A DNA stretch of 64,000 bases from Drosophila pseudoobscura (taxonomy: Eukaryota > Arthropoda > Insecta > Diptera > Drosophilidae). Below, piece after piece: positions 31,831 to 44,400 of this stretch (positions within the stretch are counted from its first letter, which is position 1; every line of letters begins with the position of its first letter). Position numbers and translations under genes: made by a program. The notes under the pieces are model-generated. The model worked only from the letters and a program-made list of their open reading frames with translations. It was not told the origin of the DNA and did not search any database. Location: the NCBI RefSeq assembly GCF_009870125.1, contig NC_046683.1:17431001-17495000 (forward strand). The letters are read 5' to 3'.

Positions 31831-32459
31831 GATCAGGAAGGATCAGAAAACCGATGACGTTCAAGGTATGAAGAGGAATCGATCACGGAGGCAGCACATC
31901 GTCGTAATACTGAGTTGACCGTCTAGTGGCTAGTATTATATAAATACGGATATGGTGAGACGGATCAAGACAAGCTCCGAGATCAATGGCCCCTTATCAG
32001 TAGTGCCGACGTTGGCTCGCCTGGAGCAGCCCGATGCGGAACTGACTAGCAAGCGGCGCTTGGAGAAGATTCAAGTTGACTACCATGGTATAAATAGCAG
32101 TTAACAGTAACGAATAAAAATTCGAATGCTTGTCGCCCAGGTAATATTATAAATTGATTGCATAGAGCCCACAGACCGTTGACCAAGCTCAAGCTAATTC
32201 AGACGGTCGAAAAAGGGTTCCTTACAAGTCCCACACATGTTCATATTTATCTGAGCTAAATTATATATATTGCGTAGTGTATATAGCCATATGAGACCAG
32301 TGGAAATCAGCTGGCAAAAGTCAATGGATTTTGTGAGGACTTTAGATAGTCTGAATATAAGGATCTCCTAAACAATTTTCCAGCGCTTTCAAAAATCAGC
32401 TTTTCTGAAAACCAGACAAATTGTTCGGGAGATACATATGTACATACATATGTATGAGC

Positions 32460-32960
32460 ACCCGGTACTCGAAGATTATAGGGGTATAATCAATATAGGG
32501 GTTACCCAAATCTAGGCGAAAGTGGATGTGTGTAATATTTCCTTCTGTGCGTTTCCCACCAAATAACATATATATATCTTGATCAGCATCAAAAGCCGAG
32601 TCGATGTCTGTCTGTCCGTCTTTTTCGACGCCTAGTTCTCAGAGAGCATAAAGGCTAGAGCAACGAAAAGTTGTATCCAGACTCTTCTGAGCCCCGCCCT
32701 CACACAGGACGAAAATCTGTGGCATAAAGAATGGCTATATCTACCAGAGTGCCGATCGGATTATCAATATAGCCAGAAGGAACAAATCAATGTGCATTGA
32801 TTGCATTAGCCCTGCCACGCGCTTACTCATTTTCTGTCTCACTCTTTTACACACTCTTCGTCGTGCAATGTGTGAGCACTCTGGCGAGTGGCTGATGTTG
32901 GTGTAAGAATAGAAAACAACAAGACCGATGTAAACAAGCAATTCTAAAAAAATTGGAAAC
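32460..32960 (+). mobile_element. DINE-1 copy
   Basis: CCCGGTACTCGAAGATTATAG, TATATCTTGATCAGCATCAA, GTCTGTCTGTCCGTC, GGCTAGAGCAACGAAAAG, GGACGAAAATCTGTGGCATA, TTCTGTCTCACTC and TCTTCGTCGTGCAATG occur in family order. Confidence 0.75.
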
Positions 32961-33379
32961 TAATAAAATCAATAAATGAAAATCTCCCAAATGATTCGAC
33001 CGATTTTTAAGAAATTTTTACATATCGGCCCTCAGATCCAAAGAAGCAACCCGATTTTTTTGGTTTTCCTCTTAACAGATTTATCATCGTATCCCTCGTC
33101 AATCCTACTTCACTTTTCTCGAAGCGCCCTCACTTTCTAACTTCCAGAAAAACAGATTGGTTTAAATACAGGAAGTATGTAGATACTCGTAAGTTCCCGT
33201 ATTGATGGCTGCCCAAACATCTACTGTAAAGATGACATAGATAGCTCAGTTGAAGCATTAGTGTCTGTAATGTCACTGGCGGCAAAATCCAATAATAACA
33301 GCTTTCGTATCCCTTAAAATGATCATAGAGTTGCCGAGCTGTGCAGTATATTTTCTCCCCATAATATTCAACAGCATGA

Positions 33380-34110
33380 TGAAGTGGGGTGTTTATCCTC
33401 ATAAATGGAAGAAATGATCCATAAAGCCGGAAAGGACAAGTCCCAGCCATCATCATATAGACCCATCAGTCTTCTGCCGTGCCTATCAAAGTTATTTGAA
33501 AGACTGCTCCTGAATCATATCAAGCCACACCTAAACATCAAAAGTGCATCCCAATGCACCAATTTTGACTTCGCGAAAAACATGGAACCATTGAAAAAGT
33601 AAACCGCATAATCTCTGAGATACAAAATGCATTTAAAAGACGAGAGTATTGCCGTCTTTATGTCTGTCTTTCTGGATGACGCGCAAACTTTCGACCGTTG
33701 GATGTTTTAATTCACAAAATCATAAGTAATAACTTCAAAGAAGTTTCGCAGTAGAATGCAAAGATTTCCTGTTTGAATATCATCCAATTGCAGCTGGTGT
33801 ATCTCAAGTTAGCATCCTTGGACCGACAGGGTATTTGATCTACACAGCAGATATACGGAAGAACAGTTTTACAACAACTTTGACATTTCTTGATGATACT
33901 GCCACCCCAAGTCACTTCCAGTGCACAACAGGAGCAACAGAACACCTATCATCTCATCGCGTAAATCTGTAATAGTGCAAACATGTCACCTTTACCCTGA
34001 ACAGACAAACTTGACCCCCAGTGTCTCTGAACAAAATCAACATTCCAGCGCAGCATCATTCATATCGATGTCCCTGTGTTCGGAGACCTATATTAGGAAA
34101 AGATGTAACT
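33380..34110 (+). mobile_element. jockey-clade LINE fragment (RT)
   Basis: AGKDKSQPSSYRPISLLPCL and SKLFERLLLNHIKP (33425-33520) match RT blocks. After frame changes, AAGVSQVSILGPTGYLIYTAD (33795-33850) and LTFLDDTATPSH (33880-33915) match the later RT blocks, with FLDD in place of FADD. Frameshifts make it non-functional. Confidence 0.82.
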
Positions 34111-36300
34111 GCTCTGCGGTGTCATTAAGAGACCCAGTCATTTACGGTCATAGAGTCCAACGATATTGACCGCGTTGACCTTGGCTGAGTTTGATAAGAC
34201 AAGTTATATTGTCTATGGCTGGCCTCCACCACTCCATATGGTGGCGGTGAGCCAACGAACTATATACGGGATCATTCCTCACTTTAGTCTGATGGTTTTC
34301 CTGCAGGTATAGAGGTCCACTGTGGCCTTCTGTACCATATCATATATTCCCATTTCCAATCGATCTATTTGTCGACGATCAGGCCAAGATACTTGGCATT
34401 GTTCTTCAAAGCTAGCGTTTTTCCACAGAGTTTTGGGGGAGTCAGTTTCGGAATCTTGTACTTCCCAGTGAAGAGTTCAGCTTAAGACGGGCTTATACCT
34501 AACCCGCATTCGTCTGCCCATTTCGACATCTTTATGGGGGTTACATCGCGCGCTACCATGGGACAGCCACCCCCTCTATATCCTGCTGCAGTTCGTTCAC
34601 TGTTACCTTTCATAGGAGGGTGAAAGTACTCCGCACTACGGTGAGCCTCTCGTGACAAACCTGGTGGACGTTGACTTTCCCAGTGATGTCTTAACGGTCC
34701 TGCATTATAGCATCCGATCGATGAGGCTCACAGTCCGGGAATCAATCCCCATTTCCGTCAGTGCAGCCGTGATGGCGGATGGGAGGATGTTGAGGGCGCC
34801 GTTTATATCTGGGAAAGAATGTAGGGCCGTTTCGGTGGATCTTTCCTTCCGATAAGCATGCTGGGAATCAGTGATAAGATTCGGAGAAATGATTGTTCCG
34901 AGATGCAGCCCTAAAAGCCGATCCATCGACTTGGAAGAAAGGATGACAAACTTATGGGTCTGGAATCATTGGGAGCAGTGTGCAAGGTGCTGCCTGGCTT
35001 AGGAGAAGACTCCCAGTTATAGCTCTTTGTCGATCAGTTGGCCGGGGATGATGCCATCTGTGCCTGCAGACTTGTAGGTCTTGTAGGCCATGGGGCGCAT
35101 TTGGTTTAAGTTCTGAGTTGTGTTTGGCCGACTGACTTTTCATGGAACATCTTTTTTATATAAAAACAGATGTTCGGTTCCATTCCAACAAGTGATTGGC
35201 AAAGTTATAAAATATACCTATACGCTGTTGCATTTCGTTGAGATAGTTCTTAAGCTGAAATAATTGTTTAATATGTAGAAAAATAGCTATCAGATCATCT
35301 TTCAGCTCAACCGATAAGGTATGCACCTGCCAGCAGATTCTGCCTGAACAAAAAACCTCTCAGATCAGCTCGGCTTTCTACTCCGCTTTCAGCTACAGTT
35401 TGCACGAGAGTTTTCTAAGAGCTTTGTATCTGTTGAAGAGCCTTCGCGAGATTTTCTGAGCTTGCCTTACTTTCGGAGTCCACCATTCAGGTTTTTTCCG
35501 GATTCTGGTTTTTCCAGAGAGGCAGGATTTACTGAGCGCCTCCCTGCAGGCGTCAGTGAATATCTTACCAAGACGGGTCGTGCCCTTCTATAAAAACTCC
35601 TCATTAGTGGGGATTCAGGGTGAATACGGCTCAAGTGATCTCAACAACGACAACAGTTGGTCCGCTTGAGATTCCGGAAATGAACTGGAACTCGGTAGAG
35701 GGAAGGAGAATACAATTTTCTCCAGGATCTTATGTTCCTCTGTAGCTGGTGAGAGGTAAGTGTAAGGTCCATGACTTCCGTATGATTGGCAGTAAAGGTG
35801 GGATCATTTCACTGGATTAAAATTACCATCTTTAGGCGTTCTTTAGTGGTCAGTATGTAGCTGGAAAGGTACTCACCCCGTTCATTAGTGACAGTGCTTC
35901 AACGCGGACAGGGATGTGCATTGGCTTCGCACCCTATAATTATTCCGATTTCCTTGACCTCGCAGTCTGCGATGAGCTCACGGAGGGGCTTTTGTGCAGG
36001 AGGGTCAGGTTGGTCATGACCCAGTGTCCCCTCGGGTTTGTTTTAATTTCACAGGGAGTTTTCTTCCCTCCGGCCGACTATAATTAGCGGTCATCCATGG
36101 CAGAGACATGACTTTACCAGGACCCGTTTCCAGCCGACCTCACGGGGAGAGTATACCCGCACTTCCACCATTATGTGTACAGTTATGACGGGTAAGGGTT
36201 CGCTCGTTGCCCCCTTCATCCTAGGGCATGAAGCACAGCCGCCTCGGAGTAAGGGCCAGCCATGAACCTGAAGCACATGTCCCCCATTCCGATTCCGATT
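34110..36300 (-). mobile_element. LOA/Bilbo-type LINE remnant
   Basis: Minus-strand reading across frames gives EN-like IIIGCEANAHPCPR followed by ERGEYLSSYILTT (about 35850-35960), the RT block DSQHAYRKERSTETALHSF (about 34800-34870) and the RNase-H-side block YLGLIVDRQIDWKWEY (about 34350-34395). QHAY-KGKSTETALH is typical of LOA-clade elements, of which Bilbo was described from an obscura-group species. It has many stops and frameshifts. Confidence 0.7.
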
Positions 36301-36544
36301 CCCCCCCATTCATAGCATAGTAATAGTACATACAGTATATAATATTTAGCTCGGAGTATCCGTTTTGTAAAATACATACCTGTCCTACCTGTGGCAGCTT
36401 AAATCGGTCCAGAGGCCAAGTTACTCATAATTATTATTTTAGTGCCTAAAATATATTGTTTGAAACACGCATTTCTTTTTTTAAACAGTTTATGTATTGA
36501 ACAATGAATTTTACTGAATTATTCCACCCAAAACTGCATACAAT

Positions 36545-36811
36545 TTTTTCCCGATGAGCGCCTAGATCCCAGAAACTATAAGTGCTGGAACAAAAAAAAG
36601 TTGTATTAATACTTCCCCTTTAATGAGCAAAAAGGACAAACGAAGTGGAAGCCGAAATGTAGAAAAAGATCAGATATTTAAAAATTGGAATCAAATAATT
36701 AATTATGTAGAAAGTGGATAAACGGATTGCAAGATTAACATCGGAACATAACTAGCGGTCGTGATCCTTCTGTATGGGTTTCCCTCTCTCATCGGATCCG
36801 CTTACGTATGT
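36545..36811 (+). mobile_element. highly degenerate DINE-1-like fragment
   Basis: Only short landmarks remain: GAGCGCCTAGATCCCAGAAAC, AACTATAAGTGCTGGAACAA and a 3' part similar to 24900-25000 (ACTAGCGGT, TCACTC-like). It ends where the Tc1 terminal repeat begins. Confidence 0.4.
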
Positions 36812-37925
36812 ACAGTGGCGAGCACATGTGGATACACTTTAAGCGCCTGTAAAATCTTTAAAAATGAATCAATCCTTGTGATTTTTTTCTTTAAGATTCT
36901 TTAATTTAGTGAAAATGAAAAAAGACAATAATTTCAATTCAAAGATATCCTTTTCCTTAAGAGATTTTAATTTGTTCAAAAAATGAGCATGTAAACACCT
37001 TTTGCACGTTTCAAATTTTTTTACTTTAATAATTTGTTAAAAATATTTGTTCCAAAGGGCCTTAGCTTTTATCATATTCCGAATAAGTATTGGCATACTT
37101 TCGACTAAATTTAGTAGGTGCTGGCCAGGTATCATTTGCCACTCCGACCTCCCGCGCTCTCAAAGACTCACCCAATCCCTTTGGTGCAGACTCGTACTTT
37201 TCCAATGTTTTTTAAACAGAGCCCATCGATTTTCAATGGGATTTAGATCTGGGCTATTGAGCAGGCCACTGGATTAAGTGAAAACTCGAGTTATTGGGAC
37301 GATTTTTCACGAATTTAGTGCGTCGGGCTACCGTCTTGCTATAAAGTGATCTCGGATGTGGGGAAGACACATTTGTCTATAAAATTTGACAAAATAGGTT
37401 TCTAAATAAGATAATATTCTTTCTTCATTATTCCATCGATTTTAACCAATTGGAGAACGTTCCACCAAGTGTAGCAGACCTACACCGTCAGGCTTCCTCG
37501 TCAATGCTTTATTGTTTCCTTGACCTGATGATTTTTCAGCTTTCCACATGAGCGGTTTTCAGTAGTTTTCATTTCGATCAGACTTAAAACGGTTTTTTTT
37601 TGGTATATCTGACCCAATTAACTTCTTACAATCTTCCGTGGTCCAGTTCCTATGCTCCTCGCTAAATATATATAAGATGCGCAGCCACTTTTTGTGAGAG
37701 AGGGCAGGTTTTCTCTGGCTATCTGCCGGTGTCAGGCCGATCGTACGCAGAGCGTCCACTCATGGAACGTTCTCCATGAATAAAATATGTTGGATAGGCC
37801 ACATAAATCTTATGAACACATCCGGCTGAAGATCTGGACTACAGACTGATTGTCTAGTGAAGAAAATCCTTGTCCTACCCAATGAGTTTCTTAAAAACAC
37901 CTAAAAAATGTATCACACTTGCCAA
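36812..37925 (-). mobile_element. Tc1-like DNA transposon remnant
   Basis: Left end TACAGTGGCGAGCACATGTG is a typical Tc1 terminus, and a degenerate counterpart (reverse complement GCAAGTGTGATACATTTTTT) lies near 37900-37925. On the minus strand the transposase reads EEHRNWTTEDCKKLIGSD (37590-37650), then after frame changes SPDLNPIENRWALFKKHW (37200-37255). Frameshifts show it is inactive. Confidence 0.8.
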
Positions 37926-40900
37926 TTGCAGAATGGCTTTAGTCTCAATCAGATTAAACCAGCGAAACCAGTCAGATACAATCGCAACAAAAAAAAACAT
38001 ATGCGAGCAAAAACTTCGCATTTTTGTTGTTTAAAAATCAAAAGCGGCGAGTGACAAAATATTATAGTAGTTTTTGGTGTAACCCAATACTATCCTATTC
38101 TTCTTGGATCCACAATGAATGAAATGAAATAAACAAAATACAAACAATCTGTTGCTCTCATTTTTCCCATTGTTGCGCTTGAATTCCAAAAGAAAGATAA
38201 GAAAAATAAAACCCCCTGAGATCCTATTCCACCTACGGAATCCTCTCGAGTCAAAAAATATAGACTTTTCTGTTGCATCCCCGTTATTAAATTCTTTAGG
38301 CGTTCTATATGGTGCTGGTGCAAATAACTGAAGAGATCTCTGTCAAAGTTCAGTTTTTTAAGCTTAGGGGTTGCCTTGACCGTGACGCGATCGTTTCTTC
38401 GTCACCGCGAACAAGCGAAGAAGATCGGCGGGCGGCTCGGATCGGGTCGGCCCGTCGGGCGGCTTGCTTCGGTTGAACAGCGCGACGGCGAGTTGTTCTC
38501 GGGCTTGGGGCTGGGGTTATGTGTTGCTGTGGATTGGGCTGGTTAAAACATGTTGCTCGTCATGTCAAACAGTTGTGTTCCGATCGCGCCACTGAGAAGT
38601 ACCGTGAGTCATCCCCATCTGCGCGCCGACGCCTCGCCTAGTAAGTGGGGCCCTCTCTGCCCTGCCTGTCCCTAGTTTGAAGTTGCTGCTAAGTTGGGGA
38701 AAATAGATGCAGCAATGAAATGCAATTAAGCTGCTCAAATCAACAATAAATTGAATTAAACTGCGAGGCTGAGCAAAATGTGGGGTAGGACGCATGTGCT
38801 GTGTGACATTGTGAAAATTTGACTCCCGGCCGGTCGGCGGTCGTATGGCAGAAACAAAGATTCAAAATAAAATTTGGCCTGATACAGCAGTGATTACAGT
38901 AATTAATGTAAAATCGCTGAACGGAATTTGCGTGCATTTTCCGAATAGCTTTTATGCAATTAATTTCCTGTGATCTTTCATATTTTCAATGTTTCTAGCG
39001 GTTTATTCAATTTATTTTCAATTTATTTTCGCCTTTTTGTCTCCCGTTTTTTTGTTGTTGTTGTGCGCTGTGTGCGAGAGTGTTTGCCGATACGATTTAT
39101 TTACCATTTTATGAGCGCTGTTGTTTTTCTGGTGAATATGAAATTAAAGTGCAATTAACTATTATTTTCTGTGAAGTTTCAAACAGTGGCTGATTTTCGT
39201 CTGAAGAGCAGACTCCACTCCACTCCACTCCACTCAATCTGTTTGCATATCAATGAGGATAAATTTGTTATTGCCCTTCCCTTTGATGCTTTGAGAGGGC
39301 GTGTGACTTATTGACTATGCATTAGCCCGGGTTAATTGAGACTTGTCGCTTGATATGCCATGATAATGTTCTGGGGAGGTTCCAAAACCTGGATGCGAAT
39401 CGTTAGTAATACGTTGGAATATTGATCTGCTTGCACTTGCACAAATTCGCCCTCGGAAAGCGTTCGTTGAACCTTGGAGCTGCCGCTAATGAAATGATTT
39501 CATTTCGTCTCTTCTGCCTATTGGAAAGGGTATATCTATTTTGTCATGTTCTACCGCACAACGAGTTTGGCTATGCAAAATGTTTCCATACATATGAACA
39601 CATAAAGTAGGAGGATTTAAAGCAATTCCAAAATGATTGGCGAAAAAACCCCCATAAGCTAATGCTACTTATTGAATATAATTCAAATGATTCAATTTAA
39701 TAACTTCATATTTTATTCAACATAATTTCAGTTGAACATTGCTGATTGCTATCGATTGTTAGCTTACAATATTATAAGATTTATTGTGTGTTATTGCATA
39801 CATAGATAAATCACTCGAATGAAACTAAACTTACGACCCTATTATAGAATTTCCGCCATAACTTTTTCGGTATTTTTCGGTATTTTTATAGTCATGTTTT
39901 CCTTTACTATTATGTACCTTCTATTAAAAACTGAGTTCTTGATAAAAGTTTTTCCTTAAAGTCCCTTTAATATATTGAACTATCTAAAACCCTCGGCAAC
40001 GGTATATTTTTAGAATTTTATTACCTCGAAATTGGGTAACGTAACGCCAGTAACTTACGTCAGATGTCTCCGCGGATTTTTAATAAATAAATAGGGAAGT
40101 GTTTATTTTTTTATTTCAATATATGTATGTAACAAATTTGTAAAGATAGTCCTAACCGATTCGCATAGATCTGATAACCATAACATCAAAAACCACCATA
40201 TTTTGGCTTATTCCTTTTAAACCGTACGTTCGACTATTGTCTTTTTTTGTGGCTAATATAGGGATGGATATCCACTTACTATTCGAATGGATTCATTATT
40301 ATTTTTTAGCATTTTGTCGTAGGAAATTAACGTAATGGCACAACGTAATAGATTAGATATTAGATTTGTATATAGTATTCGATTTCATAGGAGCGATGGT
40401 GCCACTGGTTCTTCCCTTGGGGTCAAAACTCCCTCTTATTGTACCGTTTTGCAATACAGAAACGAAGCTGTTGCAATGTAGTTTGCCAGGACTAGTTTTG
40501 TGAGCTCGTATATTCTTGATATGGACATTTTCACAGAGAGTTTCAACATTTTTAATAAGCTTTAAGTATACAACAAAACAAGAGTACGTATAAGCTACCA
40601 GATCCAGCCGGGTACTTTGCCATCTGCATTTGGTTTCTGATCTAGCAAAAACATCTTCAAGTGGACCAAGTGCAACATAGGCCTCCTCTTGTAACAGAAC
40701 TCTCAAGAGGCGCAGAGTCGGCAAAAGTACTTGCGGGCAATGTCCAGGCAGTCCAACAACAGCTCGGGGTTGAAGAATGCTGGGACACAGCCCTTGCGTA
40801 ACACAACACCCCTGCGTGAGCCGCGTCAGCAGATTAATGCGGCAGCGAATGCGAATCCGGCGATGATTTGGCAGATTCGATTTGCCTCCGATCTGCGCCC

Positions 40901-41497
40901 AGCCGGGTACAATATAATAAAGTTTGATTTGAACACCATTTTTCCTTTTATTATAATCTTCTATTGGAAAAATGATATTTGAACAAGTTTTTCCACAAAG
41001 TCGGACTTACCTATCCATTAATTAAAATAAATTTAAGAAAATCAATCGCATTTTAATTGACTTATTCACGATTGAAGACTTGGTCCTAGTTAGAAATTTA
41101 GGAAGAATGTACAGAAAATATTCGGTATCAATCGATGCGGTGCGCTGAGCTTGGAGACTTGCGCGTTTTTTAATCTTTTAATTTGCATAAAATGGAAATT
41201 AGCTAATGCACTTTACATGCCCATTGAATTCGGGTTTTGACTTTGAGATTTGATTTTTAATGTTGTTTCTCTCTTTCTCTTTCTCTTTTGTCTTATTTGT
41301 GTGCCATTCAGTTTCGGTTTTCGGCGAATACCAGTTGGCGAGCAGCAACAACAACAACAACAAGAACAACAACAGTAAAAGCGCGAACGACTAGAAAATA
41401 GAACCTGACCCACAAAAGCACATTAGCAAGCAGTCAGCCTAGCAAAACAAAGCTAGCAAACCTGAGGTGAAGGTCACACGCTGCCACATCAGTGACT
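37926..41497. other. 5' flank of sev: AT-rich with one GC-rich island
   Basis: No gene is recognised. A CpG-rich island at about 38380-38560 stands out in AT-rich surroundings. A (CCACT)n pentamer run is at 39210-39236. A 123-codon minus-strand frame at 40353-40724 has fair composition but no known domain. CAA-rich sequence at 41341-41377 is typical of a Drosophila 5' UTR and probably belongs to the sev leader. The sev promoter should lie in the right part of this interval; I cannot place it. Confidence 0.5.
39210..39236. repeat. (CCACT)n pentanucleotide run
   Basis: Four to five tandem copies of ACTCC at 39213-39235. Confidence 0.85.
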
Positions 41498-44400
41498 ATG
41501 TTTTGGCATCAGAATGTAGACCAGGCACAGCAGCAGTCGCAGCAGTCGCAGCAGTCGCAGCAGAAGAAGACTCCTAGTCAACCGATGGGGAAACGTTTCA
41601 ACATCAGCTTCAATGTCAAAATTGCTGTGAACGTGAACACCAAGACGTCAACCACCCACATCAACCAGCAGTCGACCCCGACATCGACGACATGCCACAG
41701 AAAGCATAGCGTCCAGCATCAGAGCAGCAAGTTCGACCTGCGCCAGCAGCTGGCGCGCCTGGGTCGCCAGTTGGCCAGCGGCCAGGACGGACATGGGGGC
41801 ATATCCACGATTCTGATTATCAATCTCCTACTGTTGATCGTGCTGTCGATCTGCTGCGATGGGTGTCGCTCCCAAGATGGCCGGCACCACAACTACTCAG
41901 GCCTGCCAGACGAGTTCAAGGACCGCCTGGGACTGTTGCCAAAGCTGGACAGTGACGTGGTGGAGAAAGTGGCCATTTGGCACAAGCACGCGACAGCCGA
42001 TCCCCCCAGCATTGTGGAGGGCATTGCCATCAGCAGCATATCCCGACCGGTCCCAGAACCACAGGCAGCACACAAGCCAACGGCGGCGCTGCCAGAGTTA
42101 CCAGAGGATGGAATCGATGAGCGTGTGGTCCTGGAACGCGTCACACGTGAGTGTGTGCAGCGCTGTATTGTGGAGGTGAGTAACTGCCTAGGGCTGTCGT
42201 CACTCGCTGAATTCCTGCATAAATCAGGAATGGAAATTAAAACTACACTTAAGTACAATATGTGTGCAGCGCCTAAAATTCGATTTAAAGCTAGTACATT
42301 AAATCAGCACAAAACCTGAGCAGCTGTGCGACAGATTCGATGAGTTAAGCTCTCCAGTGTCGTCAAAATATTGTATTCATCATGTAGAGACACACATAAA
42401 TATGCATATACTTGTAAGTAATTGTAGTACCCGCACAAAATGCAAACAAAAACGAACGGGAGCGTTGTAACACGCGCGGCTAGGCCCGCGGCTCTACGTT
42501 TTACCCGATACTCAGTCCGTACGTGTGTTGCTATCTCGACAGAGGGGGCATAATGCATCTAAGCCGGATTCTTGCAATCTGGTAGATAAGGTCTTTCTCT
42601 AGGATTCTGTTTCTTCGGTTTATCGTATCTTTAAAATTGTGGAAGGGAGCGTTACAGAATTCTGAAAAAAAAGAGTCGCAAACATCTACTTTCCACAGAA
42701 ATCTAATATACCCGTATACTCTTTGAGTATCGGGTATCAAAACTCAGTTGCGCTTTCATTCTTTTATCCGGCATACACCAATCTAGCTTGCTGATTGTTA
42801 AAGTTAATCGTTTACACACACGCAGAGAGGCTGGACAAATACTGTAACGGCTAATTAATATATACATATGTACGTACATATTTGATAATTGAAGATCGTC
42901 TAGCTAATCATTGCTATGGCCTGGCGCACACTATAGTTCAAATAGGATCCGGAACAGAGCTAAAGATCTTTTCAAAATTTATATCTGACCGGCAGATAGT
43001 TTTCTTTTATGAATTTTTAAGTCATTTTTCGTTATGTCCTTACATTCACAAGCTCTTCTACACACAAATGTTTGTTTCTGAAGATAATCAAACCATCTTA
43101 ATCACATTTGTCGTCCCATGTTAGTGCATAGCCCACAAAATTTGTTGAAAACCGAACCACTAGAATATCATACAACTGCCTTAATAACGAAATATTGAAT
43201 AACATCATTTCCTTGCGATATTTTAAAAGCTCAGAGAAAGGTTAAGTAGAAGCAGACGGACTTTCAGCTCAGCCGATAGTGTGCGGAAATTCGCACCCAG
43301 GCCAGCTGATGCTGGCTTAAAACAGCTGAGCTCTAGATTCTGAGTGGTTCTGGAGTTCAGCTCCTCCTTTAGCTGGAGTGTGCGCGAACCCTCGGGTTTA
43401 TTTTGGTCTAGAGTTTACAGCTTACAGCAACTTGGCTCCGTATCAAAATATAATCTTTATCATTATTTGGGTTACCGACGCTCGGCTTAATTGCCATTTG
43501 CATATTCGTGCCTGTCTCCGTACGAACGGCCGTACATTCTCGTACGAGTACATACGTATATACATACACATATACAGATTTGTGGGACCATTTGAATGGG
43601 TCGCAGAACTGCAGCGACGCGTCGGTCGTGAAACTTGCTCTGCGAAACTAACGTCACATGGAGCTTTTCTGCTGCGACATTTCATATTTAATTTAATGCC
43701 TCTATTTGCTGGTTATTTTTTAAATAGCAGACCCGTTGTCATGGGTCAGGTAACCAACGCACGTACATATATATTTTATTTATTTATAAGCTATAAGGAA
43801 CACTTTATCAGAGATATATTTAATTTACACAAGCGTGGGTGACTTACATTTATAAGAGTACAGGCCGTCGACCTTTTCTACTAAGACATAGTATAGTGGT
43901 GTGCAGTAGTATAAAGAAGTTCATTTTTAAGAAACAATGATGAAGGGAAAAGAAATATGCACAAAATCCCCTTACAACCCCATAAGCCCCATACCCCATA
44001 AAGCACTATTACTTAGAAGTTATACAAAAAACTGAACTAAAAAAAAAAACTAATGAGAAATAATCAAGTTGTTTGTAAGTGTGGATAGATTGAGTATATA
44101 ATTAGCCATTCTCATTGAGGTTAGTTCAACTTTAGCATTAAATTGTGATTCGGTAGTGGAGAAATGCCATGGTAGGTTATATATATATTTTTTAAGATTT
44201 TGTTCTGTATAACTTGGATTTTTATTAATATTGACATTTGCAATATCAGCCCAAACCGGTGCACCATAATATATTTTGGATTGAAAAATTGAAATTTTTT
44301 TTTCTAATTTGAAGCGAGAATTCCTATTTACTAATGGTTACAAGACACGAATTAAAATATTAGTTTTTTTTGTTATATGATATGACCCCAAAATATCCAA

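Noticed and set aside
40353-40724. 123-codon minus-strand ORF upstream of sev
   Set aside because: Other frames in the same stretch look equally plausible in patches, which suggests a decayed fragment at best; no domain identified.
43378-43842. 154-codon plus-strand ORF in sev intron 1
   Set aside because: Lies wholly in an intron, has no recognisable domain, and the codon content looks like ordinary AT-rich non-coding DNA.
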